This document shows positions 17,301 to 23,707 of a stretch of DNA of 64,000 nucleotides, piece after piece. The first letter of the stretch is position 1. Each line of letters opens with the position of its first letter. This DNA comes from an uncultured Blautia sp. (GTDB lineage Bacteria > Bacillota > Clostridia > Lachnospirales > Lachnospiraceae): contig CAKRXU010000003.1 of assembly GCA_934424575.1 (NCBI GenBank), positions 1 through 64,000 on the forward strand. The letters are read 5' to 3'. Below the pieces are notes generated by a model. The model was not told the origin of the DNA, made no database searches, and saw only the letters and a list, made by a program, of their open reading frames with translations. A program made the position numbers and the translations under genes.

Positions 17301-17958
17301 GGAGATCAAAAAAGACGTTGCCCGCATCAAAGAAGAAATTCGCAGGCTCGGTTCCGTCAACGTCAATGCAATCGAGGATTACAAAGAACTTCTGGAGCGT
17401 CACACTTTCCTGACGACCCAGTATACAGATCTTGTCAAGGCGGAGGAAACGCTGGAAAATATCATCCAGGAACTGGATGAGGGAATGCGGAAGCAGTTTA
17501 CCGAGAAATTCCAGGATATCCAGAGGGAATTTGACAAGGCATTTAAGGAACTGTTCGGTGGAGGCAAGGGAACGCTGGAACTGGCAGAGGGAGAAGATAT
17601 CCTCGAAGCCGGAATCCGGATCATCTCACAGCCGCCGGGCAAAAAACTTCAGAATATGATGCAGCTCTCCGGTGGAGAGAAAGCGCTGACTGCGATCGCG
17701 CTTCTATTTGCGATCCAGAACCTGAAACCGTCTCCGTTCTGTCTTCTTGATGAGATCGAGGCGGCGCTGGATGATTCCAACGTTGGACGTTTTGCATCTT
17801 ATCTTCAGAAGTTGACGAAAAATACACAATTTATTATAATAACACATAGACGCGGCACGATGAATGCCGCAGACCGGTTATATGGTATCACCATGCAGGA
17901 GAAAGGCGTATCCACCCTGGTTTCCGTAGACCTGGTCGAGAACCAGTTAACCAGATAA
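14398..17958 (+). CDS. smc: chromosome partition protein SMC
   Basis: SMC is the ATPase of bacterial condensin and organises and segregates the chromosome with ScpA/ScpB. The 1186-residue protein has Walker A GPNGSGKSN at about residue 32, long coiled coils at about 170-500 and 670-1000, a hinge at about 510-660, and the C-terminal LSGGEKALTAIALLFAIQ signature with LLDEIEAALDD Walker B. Length matches the family. It starts 19 bases after rnc and is followed 15 bases later by the preferred ftsY start, the common rnc-smc-ftsY order. Confidence 0.98.
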   Translation: MYLKNIEVYGFKSFAQKINFEFHNGITGIVGPNGSGKSNVGDAVRWVLGEQSAKQLRGGNMQDVIFSGTESRKPLSFASVAITLDNSDHKLPVDFNEVTVARRLYRSGESEYLINGSSCRLKDIQEMFYDTGIGKEGYSIIGQGQIDKILSGKPEDRRELFDEAAGIVKFKRRKNTTIKKLEEERQNLVRVTDILSELTKQLGPLEKQSETARIYLAKREELKTLDVNLFLLEYEQSGQNLEELEQKLSNAQRELDEAQKAYDRTKTEYERLEEELETLNERLDFLKEEQQQNALGKQQFEGQMQVLEEQILAGRQSSEHFKSRLATLKEELAHRREEQENLSEEKLTLHEKLKEIRKSLKEEEKELENIVSNVEECTSAVEDGKNEIIEILNSRATTKGKAQRFDAMIEQLDIRKAEVSQRILRLKSEEEVLENDRSRYQKAYDEITASIQEVNEECTRLSGEVQKLQTKLQEQSREMEAGQTAYHREASRLESLRNITERYDGYGNSIRRVMEQKTKEPGIRGVVADIIHVQKDYEVAIETALGGSIQNIVTDNEQTAKRMIGFLKQNRYGRATFLPLSNISGRGGFTQRDALKEPGVIGTANTLVQAEAEYSELVQYLLGRVLVVDNIDHAIAIGKKYCHSLRMVTIEGESLSPGGSMTGGAFRNNSNLLGRRREIEELEKNVALRKKELETTQRSILENREQRNKFRDMINELQQKLRGQYIEQNTAKMNLEQLQEKAQEIQKNYRQIDRDQDELRHQASEIREDHKNIAKELEDSQKDEKELETFIETKQAELDEWKAEETAKQKKLEQIRLDSSALEQQEHFLQENLSRLQSEIEAFEKESEDLLTSLAQSGDEITRKEGGIQDLKKAIEDCRKKDEQLLAQRQKCETEKEERTESHKAFFEKRDHLSEKTTLLDKECFRLRSQAEKVEEQREGRISYMWEEYEITPNNALSYKKEELDDFQEIKKDVARIKEEIRRLGSVNVNAIEDYKELLERHTFLTTQYTDLVKAEETLENIIQELDEGMRKQFTEKFQDIQREFDKAFKELFGGGKGTLELAEGEDILEAGIRIISQPPGKKLQNMMQLSGGEKALTAIALLFAIQNLKPSPFCLLDEIEAALDDSNVGRFASYLQKLTKNTQFIIITHRRGTMNAADRLYGITMQEKGVSTLVSVDLVENQLTR

Positions 17959-17973
17959 CGAGGAGGTATGAAA

Positions 17974-18927
17974 ATGGCTGAAGAAAAAAAAGGATTTTTT
18001 AAACGTCTGGTCAGTGGCCTTACCAAAACAAGAGACAATATCGTTGCCGGATTTGATTCGATTTTCAGTGGTTATTCCAGCATTGATGAGGATTTTTATG
18101 AGGAACTCGAAGAAATCCTTATCATGGGAGATATCGGGATCAACGCAACATCAGCAATCATAGAGAAACTGAAAGAACAGGTTTCCGAACAGCATATCAA
18201 GAACCCGGCAGAGTGCAAGCAGCTTCTGATCGACGGGATCAAAGATCAGATGCGTGTCGACAGTACAGAATACGCATTCGAAAACCAGAAATCCGTGATC
18301 CTTGTGATCGGTGTCAACGGAGTAGGAAAGACAACTTCCGTTGGTAAACTTGCCGGCAAACTCAAAGATCAGGGAAAGAAAGTCATCCTTGCAGCAGCAG
18401 ATACCTTCCGTGCGGCAGCAGGTGAGCAGCTTGCACAGTGGGCAAACCGTGCAGGTGTCGACCTTATCGGCGGACAGGCAGGAGCAGACCCGGCATCTAT
18501 CGTATATGATGCAGTGGCAGCAGCCAAGGCAAGAAATGCAGATGTCCTGATCTGTGATACCGCAGGAAGACTTCACAATAAGAAAAACCTTATGGAAGAA
18601 CTCCGCAAGATCTACAGGATCCTTGAGAGAGAATATCCGGAGGCATATCTGGAGACACTGGTCGTTCTCGACGGAACAACAGGACAGAATGCGCTGGCAC
18701 AGGCAAAGCAGTTTGCAGAAGTTGCCAATGTAAACGGAATCATCCTTACCAAACTGGATGGCACAGCAAAAGGTGGTATTGCGGTGGCAATCCAGTCAGA
18801 ACTTGATATTCCGGTCAAATACATCGGTGTCGGCGAGCAGATCGATGACCTGCAGAAATTCGATGCAGATGCATTTGTCAATGCACTGTTTGACGTAGAC
18901 GAGAAAGATTTTGGTACAGAAGAATAA
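17974..18927 (+). CDS. ftsY: signal recognition particle receptor FtsY
   Basis: FtsY is the GTPase receptor that docks Ffh-ribosome complexes at the membrane for co-translational insertion. The protein has a short N-terminal basic/amphipathic part (KKGFFKRL) for membrane contact and then the NG domain: GVNGVGKTTSVGKL (G1), DTAGRLHNKKNLM (G3) and TKLDGTAKGG (G4). Two in-frame ATGs occur at 17968 and 17974; the second is preferred because AGGAGG (17961-17966) would be only one base from the first and seven from the second. It lacks the long acidic A domain of E. coli FtsY, as usual for Firmicutes. Confidence 0.96.
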   Translation: MAEEKKGFFKRLVSGLTKTRDNIVAGFDSIFSGYSSIDEDFYEELEEILIMGDIGINATSAIIEKLKEQVSEQHIKNPAECKQLLIDGIKDQMRVDSTEYAFENQKSVILVIGVNGVGKTTSVGKLAGKLKDQGKKVILAAADTFRAAAGEQLAQWANRAGVDLIGGQAGADPASIVYDAVAAAKARNADVLICDTAGRLHNKKNLMEELRKIYRILEREYPEAYLETLVVLDGTTGQNALAQAKQFAEVANVNGIILTKLDGTAKGGIAVAIQSELDIPVKYIGVGEQIDDLQKFDADAFVNALFDVDEKDFGTEE

Positions 18928-18966
18928 ATAAACTGTTCACAGAAACAGAACGAGGAGGAGCAAAAG

Positions 18967-20178
18967 ATGCTTACATTAGAGAGCTTTGAAGAGGCAGCAG
19001 AGATCGTAAAACAGGTAACACAGGAAACAAAGCTGATCAAGAGCGCATATTTTTCAGAACTGACAGGAAACAAGGTTTTCCTGAAACCGGAGAACATGCA
19101 GCGTACCGGCGCATACAAAGTGCGTGGCGCATACTACAAGATCAGCACACTTTCCGAAGAAGAGAGAGCGAAGGGACTGATCGCTGCATCAGCAGGAAAC
19201 CATGCACAGGGTGTTGCTTACGCAGCACATAAATTCGGTGCAAAGGCAGTCATCGTTATGCCGACTACCACACCGCTTATCAAAGTAGAGCGTACCAAGA
19301 GCTACGGCGCAGAAGTCATCCTCAAAGGTGATGTTTACGACGAAGCCTGTGCTTACGCGCTGGAACTGGCAGAAAAAGAAGGATACACGTTCATCCATCC
19401 ATTCGATGATCCGGCTGTTGCAACAGGACAGGGAACCATCGCCATGGAGATCGTTCAGGAGCTGCCGCTGGTAGATTATATCCTGGTTCCGATCGGAGGA
19501 GGCGGACTGGCAACAGGTGTTTCCACTCTTGCCAAACTTCTGAACCCGCACATCAAAGTCATTGGTGTTGAGCCATCCGGAGCTGCCTGCATGAAAGCTT
19601 CCATCGAGAAAGGCGAAGTTGTCACTCTTCCTCATGTAAATACGATTGCAGACGGTACTGCAGTACAGACACCGGGCGAGCACATCTTCCCGTACATCCA
19701 GGAGAATCTGGATGATATCATCACGATCGACGATGATGAGCTGATCGTTGCTTTCCTTGATATGGTAGAAAACCACAAGATGATCGTTGAGAACTCCGGA
19801 CTTCTGACAGTCGCAGCACTCCGTCATCTGAACTTCACCGGCAAGAAAGTCGTATCCATCTTAAGTGGTGGAAATATGGATGTGATCACCATGTCTTCTG
19901 TTGTTCAGCATGGCCTGATCCAGAGAGACAGGATCTTTACTGTTTCTGTCCTGATTCCGGATAAGCCGGGGGAACTGGTACGTGTTGCATCCATCATTGC
20001 AGAAAACCAGGGCAACGTTATCAAACTGGATCACAACCAGTTTATCAGCACCAACCGTAACGAGGCAGTGGAACTTAAGGTAACACTGGAAGCATACGGA
20101 ACAGAGCACAAGAACAAGATCGTTCAGGCTCTGGAAAAAGCAGGATGCAGACCGAAAGTGATCCGTGCAAGCCTGTAA
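18967..20178 (+). CDS. ilvA: threonine ammonia-lyase with ACT domain
   Basis: This PLP enzyme deaminates threonine to 2-oxobutanoate, the entry step to isoleucine. The PLP lysine is in RTGAYKVRGA near residue 56; the Gly-rich phosphate loop is VPIGGGGLATG. A C-terminal ACT-like domain starts around residue 325 (VSVLIPDKPGELVRVAS), suggesting allosteric control. The 403-residue form is shared by biosynthetic (short IlvA) and catabolic (TdcB-like) enzymes, so the direction of use is uncertain. A GAGGAGGAG site precedes the ATG. It sits between ftsY and a BMP-like gene, unrelated to the surrounding secretion genes, and ends at a strong terminator. Confidence 0.93.
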   Translation: MLTLESFEEAAEIVKQVTQETKLIKSAYFSELTGNKVFLKPENMQRTGAYKVRGAYYKISTLSEEERAKGLIAASAGNHAQGVAYAAHKFGAKAVIVMPTTTPLIKVERTKSYGAEVILKGDVYDEACAYALELAEKEGYTFIHPFDDPAVATGQGTIAMEIVQELPLVDYILVPIGGGGLATGVSTLAKLLNPHIKVIGVEPSGAACMKASIEKGEVVTLPHVNTIADGTAVQTPGEHIFPYIQENLDDIITIDDDELIVAFLDMVENHKMIVENSGLLTVAALRHLNFTGKKVVSILSGGNMDVITMSSVVQHGLIQRDRIFTVSVLIPDKPGELVRVASIIAENQGNVIKLDHNQFISTNRNEAVELKVTLEAYGTEHKNKIVQALEKAGCRPKVIRASL

Positions 20179-20205
20179 ATTATAAGAAATTCTGATAAAA
20201 AAGCA

Positions 20206-20240
20206 GGGGATTCAGACCGGAGAGGTCCGGGTCCCCTTTT
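20206..20240 (+). terminator. intrinsic terminator after ilvA
   Basis: GGGGA...GACC (20206-20218) pairs with GGTCC...TCCCC (20224-20236) in a long G/C-rich hairpin followed by T5. Confidence 0.9.
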
Positions 20241-20281
20241 TGGCCAAATAGAATAACCACTTAAAAAGGGGGTAATTTTTT

Positions 20282-22195
20282 ATGACATATGTATCAGAAG
20301 ATTATATCAAAGCATATAAAATGGGCAAAAAAGATTATCAGGCAAGGATGATGCGAGGTGAAGTTCCAACGCTCAAAGTCCTTGATGATATCCTTCCGTC
20401 CAGAGGTTCCTATTCCGAAGTTCCGCTTGGACTTGTCCAGATCCCGATCGACCAGATCGTTGGAACAAAGACCGGCGGCAGAAGCAGCGCGTTTTCCGGA
20501 AATTTCATGCCGATCCTCAGAGAAAATACGGAATTTGCCTACAAATGGAGTGTATTGATCGACAGTCACCTTAAAGAAGGAATCCATGACCCGGTCAAAG
20601 CTTATGAGTACATGAACAAGTTCTATATCGAAGAAGGAAACAAGCGTGTCAGCGTCCTGAAGTACTGTGATGCTGTCTCTGTTCCTGGAAACGTGACAAG
20701 GATCCTTCCTGCAAGGACTGACCAGAAAGAAAACAAGATCTACTATGAATTTGTGGATTTTTATGCACTTTCTCAGATCAATTATATTTATTTTTCCAAA
20801 CTGGGAAGTTTTGCGAAGCTGCAGGAAGCAGTAGGAAAAGGCCCGAAAGAACTCTGGACGGACGATGACAAGCTGAATTTCAGTTCTGTATATTCCAGGT
20901 TTGCAGCAGAATATGAGGCTGCCGGCGGTAAGAAGCTTTCGATCACGACGGGGGATGCATTCCTGGCATTTCTGACAGTTTATGGTTATGAAGCGCTCTG
21001 CCAGAAGACAGTAAGCGAACTCAAGACCCTGGTTGCAAAGAGCTGGGAAGAGTTTGAACTTCTCGAACATGACAATGTCATTGACCTGAAACTTGACCCG
21101 AACAAGGAGAAAAAGCCTCTGCTCAACCGCCTGCTTCCACTCAGTGCACCGAAACTTAAGATCGCTTTTCTCTATGCAAAGACACCGGGAACTTCCGCAT
21201 GGACTTATGCACATGAACTGGGAAGACTTCATCTGGAACAGACTTTCCCGGAGGAAGTTACGACCATGTGCTACGAGAACCTGACACCGGAACTCGCAGA
21301 AAAAGCAATTTCCGATGCGATCCAGAAGGGATGCAATATCATTTTCACAACGACACCGGAGTTTGTACAGGCAAGTGTGCAGGCCGCGATCGCCAATCCG
21401 AATGTAAGGATCCTGAACTGTTCTCTGAACACTTCCCACCGTTACATCCGTACTTATTATGCGCGTATGCATGAAGCGAAATTCCTGATGGGAGCGATCG
21501 CCGGTGCGATGGCGGAGAACGGCCAGCTTGCGTACATTGCAGATTATCCGATCTTTGGAACGATCGCAAATATCAATGCCTTTGCCCTGGGTGCCAAGAT
21601 GGTGAACCCGAGAGCAAAGATCTATCTGGAATGGTCCACGCTTAAGGATGTTGACCTGGGACGCGCAATGGAAAATGTGCAGAAAAAGGGTGTGACTGTC
21701 GTTTCCGGTAAAGATATGGTGATCCCGGAAGAGACTTCCAGATATTTCGGACTTTATCATCTGGAAAACGGTGAGCCGCACAATATCGCCATGCCTCTGT
21801 GGCACTGGGGTAAATTTTATGAGCAGCTGATCCGCACAATTATGGATGGAACCTGGAAATATGATGACAATTATGAAACAAAAGCGATCAACTACTGGTG
21901 GGGACTTTCTGCCGGCGTTGTAGATGTCATCCACTCCCAGAATCTGCCGATCGGAACGAGACGTCTGATCCAGCTTCTCAAAGACAACATCACCAGGGGA
22001 GAATTCAATCCGTTCTCGGGAGTTCTGTACTCTCAGAATGGAATGGTACAGTCAGATCCGAACAAGGCTCTTTCTCCGGAAGAGATCATCACCATGGACT
22101 GGCTGGCAGAAAACGTTGTCGGTTCGATTCCGACACGAAAAGAATTAACAGAGCAGGCCAAACCGGTTACACAGCAGTCTGGCCTTGAGAATTAG
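20282..22195 (+). CDS. cytosolic ParB-like/BMP (PnrA-like) fusion protein
   Basis: The C-terminal half (about residues 290-560) resembles BMP/PnrA substrate-binding proteins of nucleoside transporters: an LKIAFLYAKTPGTSAWTYAHE start, ITFTTTPEF-like segment (IIFTTTPEFVQ), and the FLMGAIAGAMAENGQLAYIADY motif. There is no signal peptide or lipobox, so it is probably cytosolic. The N-terminal 200 residues contain VQIPIDQIVG and, further on, YIEEGNKRVSVLKY, which looks like the GxxRxxA core of ParB/Srx-like domains. That suggests a sensor or regulatory fusion, with the BMP part as small-molecule binding domain, not transport. A GGGGG site precedes the ATG. A metallophosphoesterase follows 17 bases later. 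BMP homology is confident; the ParB-like part is my reading. Confidence 0.8.
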   Translation: MTYVSEDYIKAYKMGKKDYQARMMRGEVPTLKVLDDILPSRGSYSEVPLGLVQIPIDQIVGTKTGGRSSAFSGNFMPILRENTEFAYKWSVLIDSHLKEGIHDPVKAYEYMNKFYIEEGNKRVSVLKYCDAVSVPGNVTRILPARTDQKENKIYYEFVDFYALSQINYIYFSKLGSFAKLQEAVGKGPKELWTDDDKLNFSSVYSRFAAEYEAAGGKKLSITTGDAFLAFLTVYGYEALCQKTVSELKTLVAKSWEEFELLEHDNVIDLKLDPNKEKKPLLNRLLPLSAPKLKIAFLYAKTPGTSAWTYAHELGRLHLEQTFPEEVTTMCYENLTPELAEKAISDAIQKGCNIIFTTTPEFVQASVQAAIANPNVRILNCSLNTSHRYIRTYYARMHEAKFLMGAIAGAMAENGQLAYIADYPIFGTIANINAFALGAKMVNPRAKIYLEWSTLKDVDLGRAMENVQKKGVTVVSGKDMVIPEETSRYFGLYHLENGEPHNIAMPLWHWGKFYEQLIRTIMDGTWKYDDNYETKAINYWWGLSAGVVDVIHSQNLPIGTRRLIQLLKDNITRGEFNPFSGVLYSQNGMVQSDPNKALSPEEIITMDWLAENVVGSIPTRKELTEQAKPVTQQSGLEN

Positions 22196-22212
22196 AGGGG
22201 AAACGTAAATAA

Positions 22213-22833
22213 ATGAAAATACTTGCCATAGCAGATGAAGAATCCAAGTATCTGTGGGATTATTTCGAAAAAAGCAAACTGGAAGGAATCGATCTTATCA
22301 TTTCCTGCGGAGATCTGGATCCGAGATATCTTTCCTTTCTTGCCACGTTTACATCGGCGCCGGTCCTTTATGTTCACGGAAATCATGATGACAAATACGA
22401 AAGGATCCCGCCGGAGGGCTGCATCTGCATTGACGACAAACTTTTTGTCTATGAAGGAATAAGGATTCTGGGACTTGGCGGCTCCATGAGATACAAGCCA
22501 GGCGTCCATCAGTATACAGAATGGGAAATGCAGAAGAGAGTGCTGAAACTCTACCCGAAGATCTGGTTCCGGGGAGGTTTCGACATCCTCGTGACCCATT
22601 CTCCGGCCTACCAGCTGAACGACGGCAGAGACCTCCCGCACCAGGGCTTCAAGATCTTCCGCCGCCTCATGGAAAAATACCGCCCCAAATACTTCCTCCA
22701 CGGACACGTCCATATATCATACGGAAGAAAACACAAACGCTACGACAAATACGAAGAAACCAACGTGATCAACGCCTTCGACCGCTGCGTCTTCGAATTC
22801 GAAGCCGAAGAGCCGGAGAAGCAGTTTGAGTGA
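22213..22833 (+). CDS. metallophosphoesterase
   Basis: This 206-residue protein has the calcineurin-like phosphoesterase metal motifs in order: the N-terminal MKILAIADEES (the second Asp of the usual DxH is replaced, with Asp at 8), CGDLD (GDxx) near residue 33, GNHDD near 60, THSPA near 133 and HGHVH near 165. It probably hydrolyses a phosphomonoester or phosphodiester, substrate unknown. It is close behind the ParB/BMP fusion and may share its transcript (GAGGGGAAA ribosome site). The first motif reads ADEES instead of DxH, so one metal ligand may be altered. The coding end touches a short dispersed repeat. Confidence 0.87.
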   Translation: MKILAIADEESKYLWDYFEKSKLEGIDLIISCGDLDPRYLSFLATFTSAPVLYVHGNHDDKYERIPPEGCICIDDKLFVYEGIRILGLGGSMRYKPGVHQYTEWEMQKRVLKLYPKIWFRGGFDILVTHSPAYQLNDGRDLPHQGFKIFRRLMEKYRPKYFLHGHVHISYGRKHKRYDKYEETNVINAFDRCVFEFEAEEPEKQFE

Positions 22834-22869
22834 AGTAGCAAAGCGGATTGTGAATGCCTGCTTGGTCTA
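22833..22869 (+). repeat. dispersed 37-nt hairpin repeat, copy 1
   Basis: This segment matches 50596-50632 at 29 of 37 positions without gaps and shares its core AAGCGGATTG with it. It can fold around AGCGG/CTGCT. It begins at the last base of the metallophosphoesterase stop codon. A third, interrupted copy is near 53122. Confidence 0.6.
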
Positions 22870-22900
22870 AAAAATTATAGAAATACCGAGATCAGTCATA

Positions 22901-22929
22901 TTGATTTCCAGAAATACATATGCTATAAT
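22901..22929 (+). promoter_or_regulatory. promoter of putative antitoxin RNA
   Basis: TTGATT (22901-22906), 17 nt, then TATAAT (22924-22929). This is one of the best promoters in the window, yet no plausible protein gene follows; the transcript would meet a terminator about 75 nt later. Confidence 0.8.
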
Positions 22930-22939
22930 TGCCGTAGGC

Positions 22940-22970
22940 AAAAAAGAAGTAATAATGTTCAATGCAAAGC
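22940..22970 (+). repeat. direct repeat a of the toxin-antitoxin locus
   Basis: Matches 23111-23141 at 25 of 31 positions with no gap, including the first 14 bases exactly (AAAAAAGAAGTAAT). Together they would let the antitoxin RNA pair with the toxin ribosome-binding region. Confidence 0.75.
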
Positions 22971-23010
22971 GAAAGCCCTCAGTACTGGGAATACTGGGGG
23001 CTTTCTTTTT
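22971..23010 (+). terminator. shared convergent terminator hairpin
   Basis: A 14-bp stem (GAAAGCCCTCAGTA with TACTGGGGGCTTTC, one G-T pair) and a 7-nt loop, followed on the plus strand by T5. It lies between the convergent antitoxin and toxin genes. On the minus strand the T-tract is poor directly after the stem. Confidence 0.85.
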
Positions 23011-23049
23011 GTGCTTTTACGGTACGCTAACCGAGGCTAGTTGCTGTTG

Positions 23050-23133
23050 TTATCGCTTGTCTAACCATTTGTTGATGAGGTGGCAAACCACACCCGCCGC
23101 AACAGCGATTAAAAAAGAAGTAATTGGATCCAA
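23050..23133 (-). CDS. putative type I toxin, 27-aa membrane peptide (Fst/Ldr-like)
   Basis: The minus strand holds a 27-codon frame starting TTG (23133-23131) with GGGGAGG nine bases upstream, a strong ribosome site. The peptide begins MDPITSFLIAVAAG, has one hydrophobic segment at residues 4-20, and ends with a charged NKWLDKR tail. The Trp-Leu-Asp plus basic end is the feature shared by Fst-type toxins, which insert in the inner face of the membrane. An extended -10 promoter lies about 50 bases upstream and the message would run into the hairpin shared with the antisense RNA. The leader can hide the ribosome site by pairing CTCCC (23169-23165) with GGGAG. No annotation of this peptide could be checked; function is inference from architecture. 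Confidence 0.75.
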   Translation of the reverse strand: MDPITSFLIAVAAGVVCHLINKWLDKR

Positions 23134-23141
23134 TACAAAGC
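23111..23141 (+). repeat. direct repeat b of the toxin-antitoxin locus
   Basis: Second copy of the 31-nt repeat, covering the toxin start codon and its spacer to the Shine-Dalgarno on the minus strand. Confidence 0.75.
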
Positions 23142-23182
23142 ACCTCCCCTCTGTTGCCAGATTTGGGAGCAGCAACGTATAT

Positions 23183-23191
23183 AGTATAGCA
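23183..23191 (-). promoter_or_regulatory. extended -10 promoter of the putative toxin
   Basis: On the minus strand TGC-TATACT forms an extended -10; no convincing -35 is seen. The predicted start near 23176 would place a GTTGC/GCAAC stem-loop at the very 5' end of the message and give a toxin RNA of about 210 nt. Confidence 0.55.
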
Positions 23192-23334
23192 TAAATAAGA
23201 ACAAATTGGAGTACATAATAGAAGAAATTTTTTTGAAAAGAGAATACTTGTTATAGTGTGGAATTTGTAAAAAGATATGTGAATTTTGTGGTAAAGATGA
23301 AATAAGAAAAATTAACTTTGTCAAGAAAAAACAC

Positions 23335-23363
23335 TTGACACCCACGCCAAAATAAGTTATGAT
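23335..23363 (+). promoter_or_regulatory. promoter of ylxM-ffh operon
   Basis: TTGACA (23335-23340), 17 nt, TATGAT (23358-23363), 18 bases before the ylxM start. A strong consensus promoter consistent with a housekeeping operon. Confidence 0.85.
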
Positions 23364-23380
23364 ACCCAAGGTGGTTACAA

Positions 23381-23704
23381 ATGGAAAAATTTGTGGAACA
23401 GACATTGTTATATGATTTTTATGGAGAATTGCTTACAGAGCGGCAGCAGCAGGTATATGAAAGCGTTGTTCTGGAGGATTATTCTCTGAGTGAGGTAGCA
23501 GAGGACTTAGGGATCAGCCGCCAGGGTGTTCATGATATGATCAAGCGCTGCAATCATACACTGGAAGAATACGAAGGCAAGCTTCATCTGGTAGAGAAGT
23601 TTCTGAGTATCAGAGAACAGGTTCGTCGGATCAAACAGATCGCAGCTACTTATCAGGCACAGGAGATCACAGAGATCTCCAATGAAATTTTAGAGGAGTT
23701 ATAA
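23381..23704 (+). CDS. ylxM: YlxM family helix-turn-helix protein
   Basis: YlxM (also called p13) is a small DNA-binding-like protein found beside ffh and thought to modulate the SRP pathway; in streptococci it stimulates SRP GTPase activity. The 107-residue sequence has the LLxERQQQVYESVVLEDYSL segment (here LLTERQQQVYES) and the sigma-70 region 4-like helix-turn-helix SEVAEDLGISRQGVHDMIK. AAGGTGG lies upstream of the ATG. It ends 3 bases before ffh, so translational coupling is likely. Confidence 0.95.
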   Translation: MEKFVEQTLLYDFYGELLTERQQQVYESVVLEDYSLSEVAEDLGISRQGVHDMIKRCNHTLEEYEGKLHLVEKFLSIREQVRRIKQIAATYQAQEITEISNEILEEL

Positions 23705-23707
23705 CGC

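Larger units (their letters stand above)
22936..23010 (+). ncRNA. putative type I antitoxin RNA (RNA II-like)
   Basis: A short transcript is predicted from the promoter at 22901-22929 to the T-run after the hairpin at 22971-23005, about 75 nt. It carries a 31-nt stretch (22940-22970) that repeats at 23111-23141, the ribosome-site/start region of a small membrane peptide encoded on the opposite strand. The RNA can therefore pair with the toxin message both at its 3' end (true overlap) and at its translation start (through the repeat). This is the organisation of RNA II in the Fst/par locus of plasmid pAD1, where RNA II is about 65 nt. Existence of the RNA is predicted only. Confidence 0.65.

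Noticed and set aside
20294..21934. 546-codon minus-strand frame inside the ParB/BMP gene
   Set aside because: Antisense shadow; composition is typical of reversed coding sequence and there is no start signal.
22901..23194. 97-codon plus-strand frame over the toxin locus
   Set aside because: It runs through the promoter -10, a terminator hairpin and both repeats, and has no ribosome site; the short RNA and the minus-strand peptide explain the region better.
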